Notes under the pieces: generated by a model | Told to the model about the DNA's origin: nothing | Databases searched by the model: none | What the model saw: only the letters and a program-made list of their open reading frames with translations | Source of the DNA: Carnegiea gigantea | Taxonomy: Eukaryota; Streptophyta; Magnoliopsida; Caryophyllales; Cactaceae | Assembly (NCBI GenBank): GCA_029747015.1 | Contig: JAKOGI010000357.1 | Span: 62,001-126,000, forward strand | Length of the DNA stretch: 64,000 nucleotides | Direction of reading: 5' to 3' | Program-made: the position numbers and the translations under genes | Shown here: piece by piece, positions 57,659 to 64,000 of the stretch | How positions within the stretch are numbered: the stretch's first letter is position 1 | Layout of the letters: the number at the start of each line of letters is the position of its first letter

Positions 57659-60280
57659 ATGAAATTGCGACCATTAGATATTGATTTCAGAGTTGTACAC
57701 CAGGATATTCCTTATGACATTTATCCCAAAGCAATGCAACAAAGATTGCCTTTTCAATTGAGTAGTATATCTACCTCTTCTGCTTCTGAACTTATTCAAG
57801 TGGATACATGCGGAACAGATCACACCAAGGCGCATAGTGGACACAGATTTTTCTTAACAATTGTTGATGATTATACAACAGCTACATGGACTCACCTAAT
57901 GATCACAAAGGATGAAGCAATAGGCCTAATTAAGTCCTTTGCTAAGATGGCACAAACACAGTTCTTTGCTACTATTAAAATACTTGGGTCTGATAATGCC
58001 TTGGAGTTAAGTACCCGCCATACTGCTTTGGATTTTTTTGCTACAAATGAAATTATACATTAGACTAGTTGTGTTCAAACTTCATAACAGAATGGAGTTA
58101 TGGAGAGGAAGCACAAACATTTGCTTGAGGTTTCAACAGCCCTGTTATTTCAGCCCAATCTACCCTTGAGATATTTGGAAGGGAGGGTTGTGTATTAGCT
58201 ACCACTTATCTCATTAATAGGCTACCCAATGTAATGCTTCAAAACAGGATGCCTTTTAAATTTCTCTATTGCAAAAATCATCTTATGATCATTTATGGGT
58301 TTTTGGTTGTCTTTGCTACATGTCTACCCCTAAACAAGGCAGAGATAAATTCCAAGCAATAGCTATACCTTGTGTGTTCTTTGGATATCCATATGGAAAG
58401 AAGGCCTACAAGCTTATGACTCTTGACACTCATAAGTTCCATACCTCAAGAGATGTTATTTTTCATGAGAATGTCTTCCCTTTTTCTACTACCACTCAGC
58501 AATCATTATTTCTCCTAACTTCAGATGTCCATAATGGTCATCTAGATATGTTCCAAGATACAGATAGTCCTACATCATAGCTATATCACCACCAGCAGGA
58601 TACTTCTTTGGAGGAGGACAATGCAACTTCTATTGTAGACCTACACCTGTAGCAAATAAGAAAGTTAGGAAGATTACACAAGACACCAACCTATTCGAAT
58701 GATTATGTTTATGCAACTCACATAGAGTCAAGCTGTTTCACAATGCTTACTAATCTTAGTTTCCAATCCTCAAGCATGTCGTCTCATTGTCTTAATATAG
58801 ATAATTAGTAACTTCTAGAGAATTTGAACTTTACTGAGCCACAAAGCTATGAACAAGATGCTTTACACCCTGGTTGGCAGACAACCATGGACAAAAAACT
58901 GCAAGCTTTAGCAAACACAAGAACCTGGGACATTCTTTGATTACCATAGGGCAAAAGACCTATAGGTTGCAAATGGGCATGCAAAGTAAAGTGCAGAGCA
59001 GATGGCAGCACTGAAAGGTTAAAAAGTAGGCTTACGGTCAAGGGGTTTACATAGAAAGAAAGCATTGATTGCACTGGGATTTTTTCACCGATGGTTAAGA
59101 TGACAACTACTACAGTCTTAATGACAGTAACAGTAAAAAGGGTTTGGAAACTGCAACAATTGGATCTAAGCAATGTATTTCTTCATGGGGACTTATATGA
59201 AGAAATACACATGAGACTGCCATAAGGACTACAAACTACTATCCCTAATATAGTCTGTAGGCTAAGAATATCCCTAGCCTAAAATAAGCCTCCAAACAAT
59301 GGTACGCCAAGCTTGGTAATGTCCTTTTTTAGAAAGGTTATAAACACTCAGAGAATGATTATTCTTTTTTCTACAAGCAAACCAAGGACTCAGTGATTTT
59401 CTTAGCTGTTTATGTTGATGATATTCTATTAATAGGAAATGATGAAATGGAAATAGCATCACTTAAGTCCTTCCTTGATGACACTTTCAAAATCAAGGGT
59501 TTGGTCTATGTGTATTACTTCCTTGGAATTAAGATCCTTAGATCAGACTAAAGGCTTCTTCTTACAAAAAGGAAATTCATCATGGATCTATTACTAGAAT
59601 TTGATTATAGTTCCAATTGATATGTCCCCTTGATTACAATTTTAAGCTAACTCTAGATAAAGGGCTACTGTTGGAAGATCCCAGCAAATATAGGAGGCTA
59701 GTTGGAAAGTTAAATTTTTTCACTAATACCATACCAAACATTGCTTTTTCAGTTCAACATCTAAGCTAGTTTCTAAAACAGCCAAGAGAACTACATATGC
59801 AAGCAGCCCTTCATGCCCTTAGATACTTGAAAGGGGAGCGTTCTCTTGAAGTTGTTCTTAGTAAAAGCCCTACCTTTGATCTCCTAGCTTATTGCGATGC
59901 AGATTAGGGTTCATGTCTCACAGTAGGAAATCCGTGACTGGTTTTATAGTCTTCTTTGTAATACACTCATAGCATAGAAATCCAAGAAACATGTTATAAT
60001 TTCCTTATCATCAGCCGAAGCTGAATAAAGAAGTATGAGAAGACTTGTTGCTGAATTGTTATGGCTGAGCAAACTCCTACATGAACTTACAATTACTTCA
60101 GTCACATCCATACCTGTGAAGTGTGACAATCTTGTTGTCATTTATATTCCTAAGACCCCTATTTTCCACGAGGGAACCAAGCACATTGAGATCGATTGCC
60201 ATTTTGATCGACACAAACTCATGAAAGGGTTGATTAGGATCAGTCATGTTCCTACCAAACATCAACTAGTTGATAACTAA
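57659..60280 (+). pseudogene. C0 pol: integrase, RT, RNase H relic
   Basis: GAG-pre-integrase tail (QQRLPFQLS), integrase core (LIQVDTCGTDHTKAHSG, FFLTIVDDYTTATWTHLM, ILGSDNALE), the post-core block [16 protein letters not shown] with [13 protein letters not shown] (58269-58580), RT with LAVYVDDILLIGND (YVDD at 59411-59422) and YFLGIKI, and RNase H with SSAEAE followed by a stop, VAELLWLSKLLHEL and GTKHIEIDCHFDRHKL. Many stops and shifts separate these pieces. Lineage within copia is not assigned. Confidence 0.8.
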
Positions 60281-60342
60281 GTCCCTTACAGGTGTTCAAC
60301 ACCACTCCATTTTGTCCAAATTGGAGGCTAACACACCCTCCA

Positions 60343-60605
60343 ATTTGAGGGGCAGAGGTGTTAGGATTACTGATAATACCAGTTTAGTTAGTTGAGAGTA
60401 AGTTAGCTGGGGCTGTTATTTTAACAGATTTACCTGCTCATTCCTTTCTTATCATTGGCAGGAAAACTATTTTATGGTTTTCTGCCACACATATAAAGCA
60501 ACCCTATACCAACTTTTTGAAGGAATAATGACAATATGAGGCTTTGCTCCCTCTCATCAATTTTCTCTCTCCAGTAACCTTGTTCTTCCATGAATCTTAT
60601 CAGCA
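60343..60605 (+). repeat. C0 polypurine tract and 3' LTR
   Basis: Purine-rich TTTGAGGGGCAGAG (60344-60357) precedes TGTTAGGATTACTGA, a typical copia LTR start at 60359. A TATA-like ACATATAAAG lies near 60490. The right end is uncertain; CA at 60604-60605 is one candidate, giving about 247 bp. Confidence 0.6.
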
Positions 60606-61422
60606 CCTTTGTAATCATCTACTCCAGCTTGCGGAAAATTAATTTTCAGGTACCTCGAGGTGTGACTCATTAATAATTCTATGCCTGTATTTTTGAATCA
60701 ATCTTTTAGTACCTTGAAGTTTAGTAATCGAATTTTTAGGTACCCTTCATATTTTCTGTATACGCATGAACTTTGAAATTCGCATTTTAAATCCCAATCC
60801 TTAAAAGCTTATTTTTACAAATTTTAATTTTGTGTTTGTGATATTCTTCTCATCAGTACTACTCGAAACCTTCCTTTATTGGTTACATAGCCATGTGAGC
60901 AAAAATAACTAATATAGTTACATTAAGTATCTTGACATAGGCGTCGTTGATTTTTTTGGGTCTTACCTTTTTGGCTTAATTTTTTAGTACCCTGAGCTAT
61001 GACGTTCCCATTTTTTGCTACCTTCTGAAAGCCTATTTTAATTTTTTAATGCCTCCCGTACTCTTTCTTTTTTCATTTTTGGCCCAAAACTCTTAGAAAT
61101 TGGAGAAAGACCATCAAAATTGGGTAAAATATGCAAATAAGCTATTTTTAGAGTTTTTTTTTCCAGGAAATATACTTGTTTTAGATGATTAAACTTCTTA
61201 TAATGACTTTATTGGTGCTAGTTATTATAATCTACTACTTATATCATGAATATCATACTTTCTGTGGTTATAGGTCCACCATACTTAGCAAAATAATTAA
61301 AACTTAATTAGAGAGTGTCGACCATCACATGAACTTAGTCGGCGTTGGACCCTAACGTTCCTCTAGCTTCCCATTTATAGAGATTGATAATCTCAACCAT
61401 ACCTTTTTTAGATTAGGCACAA
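60606..61422. other. AT-rich intergenic stretch with repeated TTTTAGTACC motif
   Basis: No gene seen. Variants of TTTTTAGTACCYTGA recur near 60646, 60705, 60735 and 60991, suggesting remnants of a noncoding repeat. Confidence 0.5.
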
Positions 61423-62023
61423 TAGGGGTGTGCAAAACTTATTAACTGGAGTTTCGGTTAACCGAAAATAGGTTAACTATTTTTTTGATTCAAAAAAAAT
61501 TCCGAACCGTAACCGAACTGGAAATTTCGGTTAACCATTTTTTAGCAAGTTGAAAATTTCAGTTCATCCAAAACCCAAACTGTAGCCGAACCGAAAAAGT
61601 TAGTTAACCGGTTTTCGGATCGGTCAACTGGCTTTTTGGTTCGGTTATCGGTTAACCATTCACAAATAATAAAAAACGCATACTTTCTTACCTAAATTTT
61701 TCAGTTTTATATGTTTAATTTTTTTTATAAAAATTAAACTTTAGTTACCATTTATAAACAATAAGAAAGTGCACTTTCTTACCTAAATTTTTTATTTTTC
61801 ATGTATAATTTTTTTCAAAAGAAATATTATTTTCGGTTCAGCTAACCGCCGGTTAATCGGATTTTCAAATTGTCCGAATCGTGATCGAACCAAACCGAAA
61901 ATTTTGGGTTCGGTTATCCGAACTGATTTTTTTGAAAAAATTGTTCGGTTAACCGGTTTTTCAGTTTGGTTTTTTCAATTTGTTGGTTCGGTTTTCGGTT
62001 TTGGATTTTTTTGCAGACCCCTA
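61423..62023. mobile_element. hAT-like MITE with TAGGGGTGTGCA termini
   Basis: Left end TAGGGGTGTGCAAAA and right end TTTTGCAGACCCCTA are inverted copies with one mismatch and one offset. The flanks aggcacaa and acacacag could be a decayed 8-bp duplication. The interior is filled with CGGTTAACC/GGTTCGG motifs and two copies of a roughly 91-bp AT-rich unit (61657 and 61749). No transposase frame. About 600 bp. Confidence 0.7.
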
Positions 62024-62549
62024 ACACACAGCATAGATTCATTTTATTTCCTACTTCGGACTGTAGTCATTAATCAAGTTGTTTACGCTTTAAGGGATAG
62101 TGGAACTTTAACCAAGAAATTATAATATCTAAGACATAGGGTTCAATTGAATAACGTTCCCTACTGGGAAGCTTCTTTTATTGAAAACTTGAAAAGTGAA
62201 AATATTACAATGGAAAGATTTAAGAGGGACTTAAACTACTAAGATCATCAGAGATGCTTACTCATAGAGAAATGGAGAATCTCGACTTCTCTTTTACTCA
62301 AGAATGCTCAAATGATTGTCTCCATTCTCACCACTCAACCTCTACTTTTATGGAGGGGATGGAGACACATAGGATGCCCTAATGATTATGGTACACACTT
62401 ATTTTACACATGAATATAGTTATATTCACATGGCTACAGTAGACTGCCTTATTTTACTGATATGACACTTGTCAAAATAGTACGATAATGGAATAACCAC
62501 TTTTCGAAGCCCTTCAATGCTGACAAGACTAGTCGTCGTTATTAAGATT
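62024..62549. other. Stretch without recognisable gene
   Basis: AT-rich DNA with no supported coding, RNA or repeat feature. Confidence 0.5.
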
Positions 62550-63064
62550 CTACATGCCTTCATCTCTAATAATATCTTCCAGACCATCATTATCCGGATA
62601 ATCGTTAAAATCTTCATCAAATTGAAGATGCTCTAGATCCCATTTCTCAAATAATTCAAGAAGATATTTCTTTCCTTTTTCTGATAAAAATTTTCCAGCT
62701 CTAACATGAAAGAGATAATCAAACACATCTTCGGAAGTCACTCCCTCAACCTTCATATATTCGTTAAACTCACTGTGATAAGCAAAAGTAGTGTTTCTGC
62801 AATGCATTAGTGTCTTTCTTCGTTCAATCAATCCCTAACTTTGATGATAAATGCTGTAAAAATCGATGGCCCTTGCTAAATCAGGATCAATAAATAATTC
62901 TCATTGTTCAGGAAACCATTCTTGTTGTTGATCATTGGGGTCGCCGAAATCAAATATTTGAACAAGATAATGCGCTGGTTTGGCTTTTCGATTTTCATAC
63001 TCGATTAGTGCACAATGTACGTCCACATATAGGCATCTTTATCTGGAATTTTTGTTAGACCATC
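62550..63064 (-). pseudogene. Degraded coding relic, family not recognised
   Basis: One minus-strand frame can be followed for about 165 codons through two internal stops (TGA near 62900, TAG near 62838). Recognisable blocks are VDVHCALIEYENRKAKPAH, LVQIFDFGDPNDQQQEWFPE, DLARAIDFYSIYHQS, HCRNTTFAYHSEFNEYMKVE and VFDYLFHVRAGKFLSEKGKK, ending in the acidic FDEDFNDYPDNDGLEDI. The last 90 codons are open but begin without ATG. Persistence of one frame with protein-like composition argues for a former gene or transposon ORF. I do not recognise the family. Confidence 0.5.
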
Positions 63065-63171
63065 AGCAGATGTAAAAATCCAATGGATCCTTCCGAACAT
63101 GCATTAGTGAAATTTAGTTAGTTTTAAGGAAAATAGGAACTTTGGATATGAGAATTCCATAAAGTAAACTA

Positions 63172-64000
63172 CTGATGAACCTCTATTTTGTACTATTTTT
63201 AGCCCCTATTTGACCCATTTCCTCCCCCGTTTTCACGTTTAATTGTGTTAAGGAAGGGTCAAATCGGCCTCCTTTTGCATACTTTTAACTCATATAACAT
63301 CTTTCGATATTTTCAGGAACTCTATTGAAGAAACAGAAAGATGAACAGCATTTAGCAGAAAGGAGTGCCAAGAAGGCGAGAAAAGCTACGAAAAAGCGTC
63401 GCACGGAAGCCCCGGAGAATCGGACACACGCGACAAGAAAAAAAACCGCGACGACCCGACAAACCCGAACCGGCGCCACGTGGCATGGCCTAGCCGTGCC
63501 ACGCGGCACGACCGTGCCACATGGCACGGTGTGGCCGTGCCACTTGGCACGACCGTGCCACATGGCACGGCCTGGCCGTGCTGTGTGGCATGGTTGTCTT
63601 TTTTTCGCCGGGTCCTGCGTTTTCGTCCGGCAGAAATTTGGCACGGGGCCCTCGTGCCGTCTGGCACGACCGTGCCACTTTAGTTGTCGCTGTTTTATCG
63701 TGTTTTGGGATTGTAATTCCGGGGGTTGATTCATTCTACCTTTTCTTCTCTCTCGTTTTAGGCGATTTCTAGGGCTCTTAGGTTTTGCTTATTGTGCTAT
63801 TGAATTCAAGCTTTGGATCAAAATTTGTTGACGCTTTCGATTGAATATTGTTGCAGATTGTTCAGGGTACACCTTTCTACCCTTTTCTTTCGTTTTAGTT
63901 CAAGTTCTATATTCCTTGACATGTTATTGTTCTTGATTGAGATGTTGTTTGAAAACATGTTTAGCGGCTAAATTCCTTAATCTTGGATTGGGCGTAGCCC
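63172..64000 (+). repeat. Probable partial LTR of a Tat-like Ty3/gypsy element
   Basis: Starts near TGATGAACCTC and includes TTTTCAGGAAC, an AGAAAG-rich stretch, and toward the end GCGGCTAAATTCCTTAATC, phrases I associate with Tat/Athila-type LTRs. It runs off the window, so no partner LTR or primer site can be checked. The 134-codon frame at 63325-63729 is a by-product of the GC-rich block. Confidence 0.4.
63471..63592. repeat. GC-rich palindromic CGTGCCA/TGGCACG array
   Basis: Consecutive short palindromes (CGTGCCACATGGCACG and variants with GC, TT or CA centres) form two units of about 36 bp; another copy lies at about 63653-63677. It stands out sharply from the AT-rich surroundings and would fold into several hairpins. 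Confidence 0.75.

Larger units (their letters stand above)
57653..60605 (+). mobile_element. Older Ty1/copia element C0, right arm
   Basis: Plus-strand copia remnant that starts abruptly at the gypsy LTR within the GAG-pre-integrase region. It runs through integrase, RT and RNase H to a polypurine tract and 3' LTR. It is not SIRE-like: short LTR, no ORF3 and different protein sequence. Its left half must lie beyond the left window edge, beyond G1. It is strongly decayed, so it is the oldest layer here. Confidence 0.82.

Noticed and set aside
61904..62125. 73-codon frame across the right end of the MITE
   Set aside because: It straddles the MITE terminus and is composed of the MITE repeat words.
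63471..63592. CRISPR-like array of palindromic repeats
   Set aside because: Units are adjacent, GC-rich and without unique spacers, and the DNA is clearly plant nuclear.
63325..63729. 134-codon plus-strand frame, and overlapping frames on both strands
   Set aside because: All result from the stop-poor GC-rich palindromic block; the translation is a repeated WHG/ARPCH pattern in several frames, and no start context or homology supports a gene.

Overview
This window is plant nuclear DNA made almost entirely of nested LTR retrotransposons. No intact cellular gene, tRNA, rRNA or CRISPR array is visible. A flowering plant with a retrotransposon-rich genome is indicated by primer-binding sites matching plant initiator tRNA-Met, Ty1/copia elements of the SIRE/Maximus type, a chromovirus-like Ty3/gypsy family and a hAT-like MITE. 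The species cannot be named from the sequence.

Layout, oldest layer first. (1) The right arm of a degenerate Ty1/copia element (C0, + strand) occupies 57653-60605. (2) A Ty3/gypsy family (- strand, about 3 kb LTRs) was inserted into C0. It is now a tandem array, internal(G1) - LTR - internal(G2) - LTR. The LTR at 14220-17229 has a primer-binding site on its left and a polypurine tract on its right, so it is shared by two internal domains. G1 runs off the left edge of the window. (3) Three SIRE-like elements inserted into the gypsy DNA: A (572-11341, -) in G1 between RT and protease, B (20582-30995, +) in G2 gag, and D (31666-53681, -) in the G2 leader. (4) A fourth SIRE-like element, C (34601-45546, -), inserted into the third ORF of D. 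All four have perfect 5-bp target-site duplications: TACAG, TATAC, TAATC and GTAGT. Right of C0 lie AT-rich DNA, a MITE at 61423-62023, a degraded unidentified coding relic near 62550-63064, and what looks like the start of a Tat-like gypsy LTR with a GC-rich palindromic block (63172 to the window end).

Each SIRE-like element carries gag (two CCHC knuckles separated by an acidic, coiled-coil stretch), an in-frame TGA, pol (GAG-pre-integrase, integrase, RT, RNase H) and a third ORF (ORF3) of roughly 650 codons that resembles the putative plant transposon protein domain. Most copies are broken by nonsense codons and frameshifts. Only the gag of C, and the integrase-RT part of B, are open without a break. 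The copies fall into two subfamilies, A/C and B/D.

The most interesting points are shared by all four SIRE copies: an inverted repeat enclosing the polypurine tract and the start of the 3' LTR, a TGA at the gag-pol junction overlapped by a near-canonical branch point and 3' splice site, and a compact promoter-like module (TTTAAA, pyrimidine-rich leader, AAACCCTAA) at constant spacing before ORF3. Divergence figures below are rough manual counts.
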